Positions 35,129 through 43,858 of a DNA stretch of 64,000 nucleotides are shown here, in pieces; positions within the stretch are counted from its first letter, which is position 1; every line of letters begins with the position of its first letter. Under the pieces are notes generated by a model. It was not told where the DNA came from. It was given only the letters and a program-made list of their open reading frames with translations, and searched no databases. The stretch is taken from positions 1 through 64,000 of the forward strand of contig NZ_JAAXLA010000023.1 in NCBI RefSeq assembly GCF_012911935.1. Direction: 5' to 3'. A program made the position numbers and the translations under genes. Source of the stretch: Pseudonocardia acidicola (GTDB taxonomy: Bacteria; Actinomycetota; Actinomycetes; Mycobacteriales; Pseudonocardiaceae).

Positions 35129-35956
35129 ATGCCCGCCGTGTTCGCGGGCCCGGCCGCGCTGGCCTACGGCGTGGCCGACTTCGCCGGCGGGCTGGCCGCC
35201 CGCGGTACGTCCGCCCTGCGGGTCACCGCGGTCGCGCAGTTCGCCGGCCTGCTCGCCCTCGTCCCGGCCGTGTGGGTGCTGCCGGGCCACCCGTCCGCGG
35301 CCGCGCTGGGGATCGGGATGCTCGCCGGCCTCGCGGGTGTCACGGGTCTGCTGCTGTACTTCCGTGGCCTGGCGGTCGGGCCGATGGGAGTGGTGGCCCC
35401 GTTGTCGGCGGTGGTCGGGGCGGGGCTGCCGCTGGTCGTCGGGGTGCTGCTCGGCGAGCGACCGGGCCCGGCGATGCTCATCGGGATGCTCGTGGCCCTG
35501 GTGGCGATCGTGCTCGCCACCGCGGGCACCCGCCGGGACGCCGCCGCCGGCACCGGGCTCGCGCTGGGGCTGGGGTCCGGGATCGGGTTCGGCTTGTTCT
35601 TCATCGCCCTCGACGCCACGCCACCCGACTCCGGGCTGTGGCCGTTGCTGGCCGGCCGGATGCTGTCGACGGCGCTGCTCGCGATCGTCGTCGCCGCCCG
35701 GGGGCAGCGCGGCGGGCCGTTCCGCGGGCGGCGGCTGATGATCGCCAGCGGAGTGCTGGACAGCGGGGCCAACGTGCTGTTCCTGCTGGCCACCCGGACC
35801 GGCTCACTCAGCGTCAGCGCCGTGCTGGTCTCGCTCTACCCCGTGGTCGTCGTGCTGCTGGCCCGGATCGTGCTGCGCGAGCGGCTGACCGGGCTGCAGC
35901 TCACCAGCGTCGGCCTCGCGCTCACCGCGAGCGTCCTGCTGGCCTCGGGTGGGTGA
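35129..35956 (+). CDS. EamA-type (DMT) membrane transporter
   Basis: The 275-residue protein is almost all hydrophobic, with about ten helices in two similar halves, the mark of EamA/DMT exporters. The family glycine/proline motifs appear as LYFRGLAVGPMGVVAPLSAV and, in the second half, SLSVSAVLVSLYPVVVVLLA. Substrates are usually amino acids or other metabolites. The ATG at 35129 is the first good start in frame, though its ribosome site is weak. The Lrp-type regulator that follows 117 bp later may control it, but this is only position. Confidence 0.8.
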   Translation: MPAVFAGPAALAYGVADFAGGLAARGTSALRVTAVAQFAGLLALVPAVWVLPGHPSAAALGIGMLAGLAGVTGLLLYFRGLAVGPMGVVAPLSAVVGAGLPLVVGVLLGERPGPAMLIGMLVALVAIVLATAGTRRDAAAGTGLALGLGSGIGFGLFFIALDATPPDSGLWPLLAGRMLSTALLAIVVAARGQRGGPFRGRRLMIASGVLDSGANVLFLLATRTGSLSVSAVLVSLYPVVVVLLARIVLRERLTGLQLTSVGLALTASVLLASGG

Positions 35957-36073
35957 CGCCCGGCCCCGGTCCCGCGTGGCGCCGCAGGCGCGATGCCGGC
36001 GATCCGGCAGACTGTCCCGACCGGATCCGGGATCGGCACGGGGGTGTCGCGAGCGAGAACAGCGGGGTGTTCG

Positions 36074-37039
36074 GTGGCCGGCACCCTTGATGCGCTCGAT
36101 CGCCGGATCGTCGGGGCACTGCAGGTCGACGGCCGCGCCTCCTGGTCCCGCATCGCCGCGGTGCTCGGCGAGCCCGAACGCACCGTCACCGAGCGCGGCG
36201 AGCGGCTGCTCGGCTCCGGCGTCGTGCGCGTCACCGGGCTGCCCGCCCCGGCGGCGGGCACCATCGTCGGGATCCGCTGCCGGCCCGGGCAGGAACGGCT
36301 CGTCGCCCTCGCTCTGGCCCGCCGTCGCGACACCCGCTACGCGCACGTGCTGGCCGGGCCCCTCGGCTGCGTCGCGGAGATCGACTGCCCGCCTCGGCGT
36401 CTAGCGGAACTCGTCGTCGACGAGCTGCCGGCACTGCCCGGGCTCGTCGACAGCGTCACCTGGACCGTGCTGCGCTACATCCGCACCTCGCACCAGTGGC
36501 AGCCCGGGCTGATCGGTCCCGAGGAGCGCGACGCGCTCACCGCGTACCTGCCATCACCCGAGCACGTGCCCTTCGGCGAGGTCAAGGGGGTCAACCGGGC
36601 CGACCAGATGCTGCTCGCGTCGCTGCAGCGGGACGCCCGCCGTGACTTCGCCGAGCTGGCGCACGTGACCGGGTTGTCGGAGGCCGCGGTGCGGCGCCGG
36701 GTGGAACGGCTGCGTTGGGAGGGCCGGTTGCTGATCCGGGCCGTGGTCGACCCGGTGCGGCTGGGCTTCGGGGTGCGGGCGATGGTGTGGGCGCGGGCCG
36801 CCCCGCGCGACGTCGACGCGGTGGCGGCGGGCCTGGGCCGTGAGCCCTGGGTGCGCTACGCCAGCTGCATCTCCGGCGACCGTCAGCTCATGGCCGAGGT
36901 CGCGCTGCCCAGCGTCGACGCCCTGCACGACTTCCTGACCGGCGCACCGTGGCTGGAGAAGGTCAGTGCGCTGGACTCGTCGCTGATCGCCGCGACGCTC
37001 AAGCGCGGCGGGCTGTTCGCGCTGCCCGACGAGCACTGA
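36074..37039 (+). CDS. Lrp/AsnC regulator with two HTH-sensor modules
   Basis: The 321-residue protein contains two Lrp halves. Module 1 begins LDALDRRIVGALQVDGRASW with an AsnC-type HTH, then a sensor-like domain. Module 2 starts near residue 178 with RADQMLLASLQRDARRDFAE and a second HTH (GLSEAAVRRRVERLRWEGRL), followed by a RAM-like domain that ends with EKVSALDSSLIAATLKRGG. Standard Lrp proteins have one module (about 150 residues); such doubled forms are known in actinobacteria. GTG at 36074 with GGGG upstream. Ligand unknown. Confidence 0.85.
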   Translation: MAGTLDALDRRIVGALQVDGRASWSRIAAVLGEPERTVTERGERLLGSGVVRVTGLPAPAAGTIVGIRCRPGQERLVALALARRRDTRYAHVLAGPLGCVAEIDCPPRRLAELVVDELPALPGLVDSVTWTVLRYIRTSHQWQPGLIGPEERDALTAYLPSPEHVPFGEVKGVNRADQMLLASLQRDARRDFAELAHVTGLSEAAVRRRVERLRWEGRLLIRAVVDPVRLGFGVRAMVWARAAPRDVDAVAAGLGREPWVRYASCISGDRQLMAEVALPSVDALHDFLTGAPWLEKVSALDSSLIAATLKRGGLFALPDEH

Positions 37040-37054
37040 ACGCCCGGGCGCCGC

Positions 37055-38671
37055 TCACCGCCAGGACGGCAGCCAGAGTTCGGCGTTCCAGTGCTCCGGG
37101 GTGATCGGCAGCCCGACCAGGATCGGCCACAGCCACACGAAGTTCGCGACCACCGCACCGACCCACAGGGCGACCACGAGCAGCCCGGTCTGCCGGCGTT
37201 CCTTCGACGCCCCGGCCGGGCCCATGATCTCGCCCATCACCAGCACCGTCGCCATGACGAGGAACGGCGCCACCGGCGTCATGTAGAAGAAGTACATCTG
37301 CCGGTTGATGTTGAGGAACCACGGCAGCACGCCCGCGCCGTAGCCGACCAGCACCGCGGCGTAGCGCCAGTCGGCCCGGGTGACGAGCCGCCACAGCGAG
37401 TACCCCAGCACCGGGATCGCCGGCCACCACAGCGCCGGGGTGCCGACGAGCATCACCGCGCTCACGCAGTCCGGGCCGCCGCAGCCGTTGACGTTCTGCC
37501 CGGACGCGTAGTAGTAGAGCATCGGGCGCAGCCCCATCGGCCACGTCCAGGGCTTGGACTCCCACGGGTGCGGGTTGCCGGGCGGGGTGTCGAGACTCTC
37601 GTGGAAGGCCAGCACGTGGCCGCTGTAGTACCACAGCGAGCGCAGCGCGTCCGGCGCGAACGACCAGGGCCCGCCGGTGCCGATCCCGATGCCGACCTCG
37701 TGCCGGTCGATCCCGGTCTCGCTGCCGAACCACGCCCACCAGCCCGCCAGATAGGCCAGCACCGGGACGAGCACGAGCGCCCAGAGGGCCGGGCCGACGT
37801 CGCGGACGAGGGTGCCGGCCCAGGGCCGCCGCACCCCGGCGGCGCGGCGCGCGGTGACGTCCCACAGCACGGTGAGCACGGCGAACGCGACGAGCCAGTA
37901 CACCCCGGACCACTTCACCGCGCAGCCCAGCCCGAGCAGCACCCCGGTGGCCAGCCGCCACCAGCGCACCCCGAACCGGGGTCCGTACGGTGAGTCGCCC
38001 ACCCGGCCCTCGGTGATCACGACGGCCATCCGGGCCCGCACGTCGTCGCGGTCGATGAGCAGCGTCGCGAACGCGGCCAGCACGAACAGTGCGGAGAACA
38101 CGTCGAGCATGCCCATCCGGGACTGCACGTGGCTCATGCCGTCGCAGATCAGCAGGACCCCGGCGATGCCGCCGAGCAGCGTCGAGCGGGTCAGCCGCCG
38201 GGTCGAGCGGACGATCAGCAGGATGCACAGCGTGCCGGCCAGCGCCGATGCCGCGCGCCAGCCGACCGGGTCGTAGCCGAAGAGCATCTCGCTGATGGCG
38301 ATGAGCTGTTTGGCCAGCGGCGGGTGCACGACGAGCTCGTAGCCGGGGTTGTCCTCGAACCCGCCGTTGCGCACCATCTGCCACGCCTGCGGCACGTAGT
38401 GCTTCTCGTCGAAGACCGGGGTGCCCCCGTCGGTCGGGTAGCCGAGACCGACGAAGCGCAACACCCCGCCGAGCACCGCCAACCCGACCGCGACCAGCCA
38501 GCCGCGAAGCCGGTCGGTCGGCGGCGGCGTGCCCAGCCGCTGCAGCGGCTCCGACGACGGGGCCGTCAGCGCGGGCCGCATGCCCAGCGGTTCCGCGCCG
38601 GGGGTGGGCGCGTCGTCGTCGACCGCGACGTCCCGGGAGGCCTGATCCGCGACGACGGTGCGATGTCCCAC
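37055..38671 (-). CDS. pmt: Protein O-mannosyltransferase (GT39)
   Basis: The 538-residue, many-helix membrane protein has the PMT DE motif (TPVFDEKHYVPQAW) in the first periplasmic loop, VVHPPLAKQLIAI, and the C-terminal WESKPWTWPMGLRPMLYYYA and NRQMYFFYMTPVAPF motifs, matching Rv1002c. It transfers mannose from polyprenyl-phosphate mannose to Ser/Thr of exported proteins. The GTG at 38671 leaves 24 bp to the divergent rsmI; a later ATG at 38581 would remove a 30-residue hydrophilic start and is also possible. Confidence 0.92.
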   Translation of the reverse strand: MGHRTVVADQASRDVAVDDDAPTPGAEPLGMRPALTAPSSEPLQRLGTPPPTDRLRGWLVAVGLAVLGGVLRFVGLGYPTDGGTPVFDEKHYVPQAWQMVRNGGFEDNPGYELVVHPPLAKQLIAISEMLFGYDPVGWRAASALAGTLCILLIVRSTRRLTRSTLLGGIAGVLLICDGMSHVQSRMGMLDVFSALFVLAAFATLLIDRDDVRARMAVVITEGRVGDSPYGPRFGVRWWRLATGVLLGLGCAVKWSGVYWLVAFAVLTVLWDVTARRAAGVRRPWAGTLVRDVGPALWALVLVPVLAYLAGWWAWFGSETGIDRHEVGIGIGTGGPWSFAPDALRSLWYYSGHVLAFHESLDTPPGNPHPWESKPWTWPMGLRPMLYYYASGQNVNGCGGPDCVSAVMLVGTPALWWPAIPVLGYSLWRLVTRADWRYAAVLVGYGAGVLPWFLNINRQMYFFYMTPVAPFLVMATVLVMGEIMGPAGASKERRQTGLLVVALWVGAVVANFVWLWPILVGLPITPEHWNAELWLPSWR

Positions 38672-38695
38672 GCGCGCCGATCGTAGGCTCCCTGC

Positions 38696-39568
38696 ATGTC
38701 GACTGGAGCAGCACCGCACACCGATCCGGACGGAGCCGGTGGCCTGGTGCTCGCCGCGACCCCGCTGGGCGACTCGAGGGACGCCTCCGGGCGGCTGCTC
38801 GAGGCGCTGGCCGGCGCGGACGTCATCGCCGCGGAGGACACCCGCCGGCTGCGCGCGCTGGCCGCGGCGCTCGGGGTGACGGTCAGCGGGCGGGTGGTCA
38901 GCCACTACGACGCCGTCGAGGCGACCCGGCTGCCCGGGCTGCTCGCGGACATCCGCGACGGCAAGACCGTCCTCGTGGTCACCGACGCCGGGATGCCCGC
39001 GGTGTCGGACCCCGGCTACCGGCTGGTGGCGGCCGCCGCGGCCGAGGGACTGCCGGTGACGTGCCTGCCCGGCCCGTCCGCTGTGACCACGGCGCTGGTG
39101 CTCTCCGGGCTGCCCTGTGAGCGGTTCTGCTTCGAGGGCTTCGCGCCGCGCAAGGGTGGGGAGCGGCGGCGCTGGCTGGAGACGCTGGTCGCCGAGCCGC
39201 GGGCGGCGGTGTTCTTCGAGTCGCCGCACCGGCTGGCCGAGACGTTGACCGAGGCGGTCGCGGTGCTGGGCCCGTCGCGCAAGGCCGCCGTCTGCCGGGA
39301 GCTGACGAAGAAGCACGAGGAGGTCCTCCGCGGGCCGCTGTCCGAGCTGGCCGAGTGGGCGCAGGAGGGCCCGGTCCGGGGCGAGATCACGGTCGTGCTG
39401 GCCGGGGCGGAACCGTCCGCGGCCCCGGCCGTCGGGTCGCTGGTCGGGGCGGTCCAGGAGCGCGTCGACGCGGGGGAGCGGCTCAAGGACGCCGTGGCCG
39501 CGGTGGCGGAGGCCGCAGGGGTCGGAAAGCGGGAGCTCTACAACGCCGCGCTGGCCGCCCGCGACTGA
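38696..39568 (+). CDS. rsmI: 16S rRNA (cytidine1402-2'-O)-methyltransferase
   Basis: The 290-residue TP-methylase fold has the RsmI signatures ATPLGDSRDASGR, IAAEDTRRLRAL, VTDAGMPAVSDPGYRLV, LPGPSAVTTALVLSGLPCER and FFESPHRLAETL. It uses SAM to methylate the 2'-OH of C1402 in the ribosomal decoding centre. It is divergent from pmt, as in mycobacteria (Rv1002c/Rv1003). Confidence 0.95.
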   Translation: MSTGAAPHTDPDGAGGLVLAATPLGDSRDASGRLLEALAGADVIAAEDTRRLRALAAALGVTVSGRVVSHYDAVEATRLPGLLADIRDGKTVLVVTDAGMPAVSDPGYRLVAAAAAEGLPVTCLPGPSAVTTALVLSGLPCERFCFEGFAPRKGGERRRWLETLVAEPRAAVFFESPHRLAETLTEAVAVLGPSRKAAVCRELTKKHEEVLRGPLSELAEWAQEGPVRGEITVVLAGAEPSAAPAVGSLVGAVQERVDAGERLKDAVAAVAEAAGVGKRELYNAALAARD

Positions 39569-39583
39569 CCTGGGCGCCGGCGC

Positions 39584-40783
39584 TCAGCCCGAACTCGAGG
39601 CGAGGGCGGCGGGGGTCTGCTTCGGGGTGCGCCGGAGTCTGCGGGCCAGCGGCTCCACGAAGCGGGCTGCGACGGGGCCGAGCACGGCCATGATCAGCAC
39701 GTACGCGGTGGCCAGCGCGGCCAGCTCGTCGTCCACCGCCGCGTAGCCGACGGCCAGCCCGGCGATCACGATCGAGAACTCGCCGCGGGCCACCAGCGCG
39801 GCACCGGCGCGGGCCCGGCCGAGCGGGCCGATGCCCACCCGGCGCGCGGCCCACCATCCGGTCGCGATCTTCGTCAGGGAGGTGACAACCGCCAGCGCGA
39901 CGGCCCAGCCCAGTACCGGCGGGATGCTGCGCGGGTCGGTGTTCAGCCCGAACACCACGAAGAACACCGCGGCGAACAGGTCGCGCAGCGGCTCCAGCAG
40001 CTTGGTCGCGTTCTCCGCGGTGGATCCGGAGATCGCGATGCCCAGCAGGAACGCGCCCACCGCCGCGGAGACCTGCATCGCCGAGGCGAACCCGGCCACC
40101 AGCAGAGCCGCACCGAGCACCTTGAGCAGGAACACCTCGCGGTCCGGGCTGTCGACGATCGCGGAGACGAACCGGCCGTACCGCAGTGCGACGACGAGCA
40201 CCACGGTGATCACCGTCAGCGAGATGCCGACCGCGGCGAGTCCGCCGAAGAAGCTCACCCCGATCAGCAGCGCGGTGAGGATCGGCAGGTACAGCGCCAT
40301 CACGAGGTCCTCGAACACGAGGATCGACAGCACGACCGGGGTCTCGCGGTTGCCCAGCCGGCCGAGGTCGCTGAGCACCTTGGCGACGATGCCCGACGAC
40401 GAGATGTAGGTGACCCCGGCCATGACCAGCGCCCCGACCGGCCCCCAGCCGAGGATCAGCGCGACCGCCGCGCCCGGGGCGGAGTTGAGCACGATGTCGG
40501 CGACGCCGGCCATCCAGGAGCGTTTCAGCCCGGTGATCAGTTCCTGGGCGGTGTACTCGAGTCCCAGCAGCAGGAGCAGCAGCACCACGCCCACCTCGCC
40601 GGCGAGCGAGGTGAAGTCGCCGATGTCGCCGAGCGGGAAGAGACCGCCCTGGCCGAACGCGAGGCCACCGAGCAGGTAGAGCGGGATCGGCGACATCCCG
40701 ATCCGCGCGGCGAGCCTGCCCAGCAGGCCCAGCCCGAAGAACAGGGCGCCGAGTTCGAGGAGTTCGAGGGCGGTGTGATCCAT
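39584..40783 (-). CDS. CPA2 monovalent cation/H+ antiporter (KhtU/KefB-like)
   Basis: The 399-residue protein has about 12 helices and the CPA2 motifs LYLLGGLAFGQGG, YISSSGIVAKVLSDL, SILVFEDLVMALYLP and the ARGEFSIVIAGLA segment. The gene starts at the stop of a TrkA-C/KhtT-type subunit (TGATG, 1-bp overlap). KhtTU-type pairs export K+ in exchange for protons and respond to nucleotides, pH or electrophile stress. Exact cation unknown. Confidence 0.88.
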   Translation of the reverse strand: MDHTALELLELGALFFGLGLLGRLAARIGMSPIPLYLLGGLAFGQGGLFPLGDIGDFTSLAGEVGVVLLLLLLGLEYTAQELITGLKRSWMAGVADIVLNSAPGAAVALILGWGPVGALVMAGVTYISSSGIVAKVLSDLGRLGNRETPVVLSILVFEDLVMALYLPILTALLIGVSFFGGLAAVGISLTVITVVLVVALRYGRFVSAIVDSPDREVFLLKVLGAALLVAGFASAMQVSAAVGAFLLGIAISGSTAENATKLLEPLRDLFAAVFFVVFGLNTDPRSIPPVLGWAVALAVVTSLTKIATGWWAARRVGIGPLGRARAGAALVARGEFSIVIAGLAVGYAAVDDELAALATAYVLIMAVLGPVAARFVEPLARRLRRTPKQTPAALASSSG

Positions 40784-41265
40784 CAGCCGCGGGCGAGGAT
40801 CTTCGCGGCGTTCTCGAGAGCCTCCGACGTCCCGACGGCCACCAACAGGTCCCCGGCGGTGAGGGTGAACTCCGGCGTCGGTGACGCGTGCACCTGGCCG
40901 GCCCGCATCACGGCCACGACGGACACGCCGGTCCGGGTGCGCAGTGCGGTGTCGCCGAGGGTGCGGCCGTCGAAGACCGAGCCGTCCGAGATCGGCAGCT
41001 GGCGGGTGTGGATGCCCGGCAGGTCGCGGTGCTCCTCGGTCAGCTGCGCCACCAGCTGGGGTGCGCCGAGCAGGTTGGCCAGCGCGCTCGCCTCGTCGAC
41101 GGTCAGGGGCAGCGCGGCGAGCGCCGCGTCCGGGTCGTCCGACTTCGACACGATGAGCTCGATCTTCCCGTCCCGGTGGGTCACGACGCCGATCCGACGG
41201 CCGGCCTTGATCGCGAAGTCCTTGCGCACCCCGATCCCGGGCAAAGGCGTCACCTCGACATTCAC
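40783..41265 (-). CDS. Regulatory subunit of cation/H+ antiporter (TrkA-C domain, KhtT-like)
   Basis: The 160-residue soluble protein has an N-terminal domain (VNVEVTPLPGIGVRKDFAIK) and a C-terminal RCK-C/TrkA-C domain starting at about residue 75, with FDGRTLGDTALRTRTGVSVV, PEFTLTAGDLLVAVG and a final helix. That is the KhtT arrangement. It should bind a small ligand and gate the antiporter encoded immediately downstream. GTG at 41265; no strong ribosome site. Divergent from the G6PDH gene. Confidence 0.85.
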   Translation of the reverse strand: MNVEVTPLPGIGVRKDFAIKAGRRIGVVTHRDGKIELIVSKSDDPDAALAALPLTVDEASALANLLGAPQLVAQLTEEHRDLPGIHTRQLPISDGSVFDGRTLGDTALRTRTGVSVVAVMRAGQVHASPTPEFTLTAGDLLVAVGTSEALENAAKILARG

Positions 41266-41307
41266 CGGACCAACGGTAGCCGGTGATGTGGTTCCGGCCG
41301 CTCGTAC

Positions 41308-42738
41308 ATGGGTAACCGGGCCGCCATGGCGCCGACTGATCTCGACCCACACGTGTTCGTCATCTTCGGTGCCACCGGTGATCTGGCCCGTCGCAAGCTG
41401 TTCCCGGGCCTGTTCCACCTGTGGCAGCGCGACCTCATGCCGGAGCGGTTCCGGATCATCGGCTCCAGCCGGACCGCACCCGGGACCGAGGAGCAGTTCC
41501 GGGACATGGTCCACCACGCCGTGGAGATGTTCCGCGGCGAGATCGACCACGAGGCGTGGCGCCGGTTCGCGGCGCGGATCAGCTTCGTGGTCGCCTCGGA
41601 CGAGGACAGCGGTGAGCTGGCCGATGCGGTACGGGGCGCCGAGCGGGAGCTGGGGCCGGACACCAGACGGCTGCTCTACATGGCGGTTCCGCCGTCGGCG
41701 ACCGAGTCGATGGTGCGCATGTTGGGCAAGTTCGACCTGAACGAGCGGGCCAGGCTGGTGCTGGAGAAACCGTTCGGCACCGACCTGCGGTCCGCGAAGC
41801 GGCTCGACGCCACGTTGCACGAGGTGTTCGACGAGGGGCAGATCTTCCGAATCGATCACTTTCTCGGCAAGGAAGCCGTCCAGAACATCCTCGCGCTGCG
41901 CTTCGCCAACGGGATCTTCGAGCCGGTGTGGAACCATCAGCACGTCTGCTATGTGGAGATCGACGTGCCCGAGGAGATCGACATCCAGGGCCGGGCGGAC
42001 TTCATGGAGTCCACCGGGACGTTCCGTGACATGATCGTGACACACCTGTTCCAGCTGCTCGGATTCGTGGCGCTGGAGCCGCCGGTGCGCCTGGACGCGG
42101 AGTCCCTGCACGACGAGAAGACCAAGGTGTTCCGGGCGATCCGGCCGCTGGCCCCGGACCGCGTCGTGTACGGGCAGTACGAGGGGTACCGCGACGAGGA
42201 GGGCGTGAACAAGTCCTCAGAGGTCGAGACGTTCGTCGCGATGGAGGTCTTCGTCGACGACTGGCGCTGGTACGGCATCCCCTTCTACCTGCGCACGGGG
42301 AAGGCGATGGCCGAGAGCAGGCGGACCGTCACCCTCGGGTTCCAGGAACCGCCGCTGAGGATGTTCCCCGGGGACGTCGACGACCAGTGCAACGAGCTGG
42401 TCCTGGAGCTCACCGACGATCCGAAGATCTTCGCGGACCTGCGTGCCAAGATCCCGGGGCCCGAGCTGAAGCTGGGCCGCGGCCGGATGAAGGTCGACCT
42501 CATGGAGGCGTTCCCCGGCGCGGAGCCGCTGGAGGCCTACGAGCGGCTGCTGCTCGACGTGATGCGCGGTGACCCGACGCTGTTCACCAGCACCGAAGAG
42601 GTGGAGTTGATCTGGGAGCTGGTCGACCCGCTGCTGCACAGCCCGCCGAAGCCCAAGATCTATCCGCGGCGGTCGTGGGGGCCGCGCGAGGCGCTGCAGC
42701 TGCCCGGGAAGTACGGCTGGCGGATTCCCGACTCGTGA
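41308..42738 (+). CDS. zwf: Glucose-6-phosphate 1-dehydrogenase
   Basis: The 476-residue protein has the NADP motif IFGATGDLARRKLFPGLF, the EKPFGTDL sequence with the catalytic Lys, and the substrate motif FRIDHFLGKEAVQNI with the active-site His. The C-terminal half (KSSEVETFVAMEVFVDDWRW, FYLRTGKAM) fits G6PDH. It feeds the oxidative pentose-phosphate pathway. It stands alone here, away from transaldolase and opcA, and may be a second copy. The start may be the ATG at 41308 or 41326. Confidence 0.93.
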   Translation: MGNRAAMAPTDLDPHVFVIFGATGDLARRKLFPGLFHLWQRDLMPERFRIIGSSRTAPGTEEQFRDMVHHAVEMFRGEIDHEAWRRFAARISFVVASDEDSGELADAVRGAERELGPDTRRLLYMAVPPSATESMVRMLGKFDLNERARLVLEKPFGTDLRSAKRLDATLHEVFDEGQIFRIDHFLGKEAVQNILALRFANGIFEPVWNHQHVCYVEIDVPEEIDIQGRADFMESTGTFRDMIVTHLFQLLGFVALEPPVRLDAESLHDEKTKVFRAIRPLAPDRVVYGQYEGYRDEEGVNKSSEVETFVAMEVFVDDWRWYGIPFYLRTGKAMAESRRTVTLGFQEPPLRMFPGDVDDQCNELVLELTDDPKIFADLRAKIPGPELKLGRGRMKVDLMEAFPGAEPLEAYERLLLDVMRGDPTLFTSTEEVELIWELVDPLLHSPPKPKIYPRRSWGPREALQLPGKYGWRIPDS

Positions 42739-42796
42739 GCCCATCCCGGATCACGGCCGGTGGACAGGGGCCGGCGCCGGATCGATACTGGCGATC

Positions 42797-43708
42797 ATGG
42801 CGCAGCCCCCGGAGCCGCTGGGTCCGGACTCCCTGACCTGGCGGTACTTCGGCGAGTGGGTGGCGTTCGTGTTCACCGGGCGGGCCACCCTGCTGCAGGT
42901 CATGGATCCCGCGCTGGGAGCCGGTGTGGCCGAGCACTCGGCGGTGTTCGACGAGCCGTTCGCGCGGTTGTGGCGCTCGCTGTTCGAGATCTTCGGCGTG
43001 GTCTACGACGGCCCCGACGCCGCGGCGACCGCCGCCGCCGTCCGCGGCCACCACACCGCGATCAAGGGCTTACGGCCCGACGGCGCGCGCTACCACGCGC
43101 TCGACCCGGCGACGTTCTACTGGGCGCACGCGACGTTCGTCGAGGGCGTGCGCACCCACGCCGAGACCTTCCACCGCCGGTTGCGCGACGACGAACTCGA
43201 CCGGCTGCACGCCGAGGGCGTGCAGTGGTGGCGGCTCTACGGGATGTCGATGCGACCGGTCCCGGCCGATCGGCGCGCGTTCGAGGAGTACTTCTCGCGC
43301 CACTGCGCGCACGTGCTGGAGCTGACCCCGGCGGCCCGCCGGCTGGTCGCCGCATTCGCCGACCCGCCGCCGCCCCCGCCGCTGCGCGGGCTGCCGGCCC
43401 CGCTGTGGCGGCTGCTGCGCCTGCCCGCGGTGAGGCTGCACTGGCTGCTCACCGTAGGCACGCTGCCGCCCGCGGTGCGCGCGACGCTGGGCGAGCGGTG
43501 GACGCGGGCCCGCGCGGCCCGGCTGCGGCTGCTGCTCGGCGCGCTGCGCGCACTGTGGCGGCTGCCGCGCGGGCGGTGGCGCTACCACCCGCGGGCGACG
43601 GCCGCGTTCCGCAGGGCCGCCGGGGAGCCGGTCGTGCTGCCGCAGCCTCCGGCCTGGTCGCGCAGCGGTGCCGGCGCGCCCGGGGCAGCGGCGAGCCGCC
43701 TCGGCTGA
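42797..43708 (+). CDS. DUF2236/MpaB-type oxygenase family protein
   Basis: The 303-residue protein has the DUF2236 (rubber oxygenase LcpA-like, MpaB family) features: an ATLLQVMDPALGAGVAEHSA start region, WAHATFVEGVRTHAE with a likely haem-ligand His, and a helical Arg/Leu-rich C-terminus. Family members are b-type haem proteins; most actinobacterial copies have no known substrate. Follows zwf by 58 bp on the same strand. The last 20 residues are low-complexity. Confidence 0.75.
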   Translation: MAQPPEPLGPDSLTWRYFGEWVAFVFTGRATLLQVMDPALGAGVAEHSAVFDEPFARLWRSLFEIFGVVYDGPDAAATAAAVRGHHTAIKGLRPDGARYHALDPATFYWAHATFVEGVRTHAETFHRRLRDDELDRLHAEGVQWWRLYGMSMRPVPADRRAFEEYFSRHCAHVLELTPAARRLVAAFADPPPPPPLRGLPAPLWRLLRLPAVRLHWLLTVGTLPPAVRATLGERWTRARAARLRLLLGALRALWRLPRGRWRYHPRATAAFRRAAGEPVVLPQPPAWSRSGAGAPGAAASRLG

Positions 43709-43764
43709 CATCGACTCCGACATCCGCGCGACGTCGCCGGGGTCCGCGTCGATCCGGGGTCGAT

Positions 43765-43780
43765 CTCCCCGCGCGGGGAG
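43765..43780. terminator. 16-bp GC palindrome upstream of metG
   Basis: CTCCCCGCGCGGGGAG lies 56 bp after the DUF2236 stop and 78 bp before metG. It is a likely terminator for the preceding gene. No T tract. Confidence 0.45.
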
Positions 43781-43858
43781 CGCGCAGTCGCGTCCCACCC
43801 GGCCGGGGGCGGCGCCCGCGCGGAAACGTACTTCGCGGACTGGAATACGCTGGTAGCC

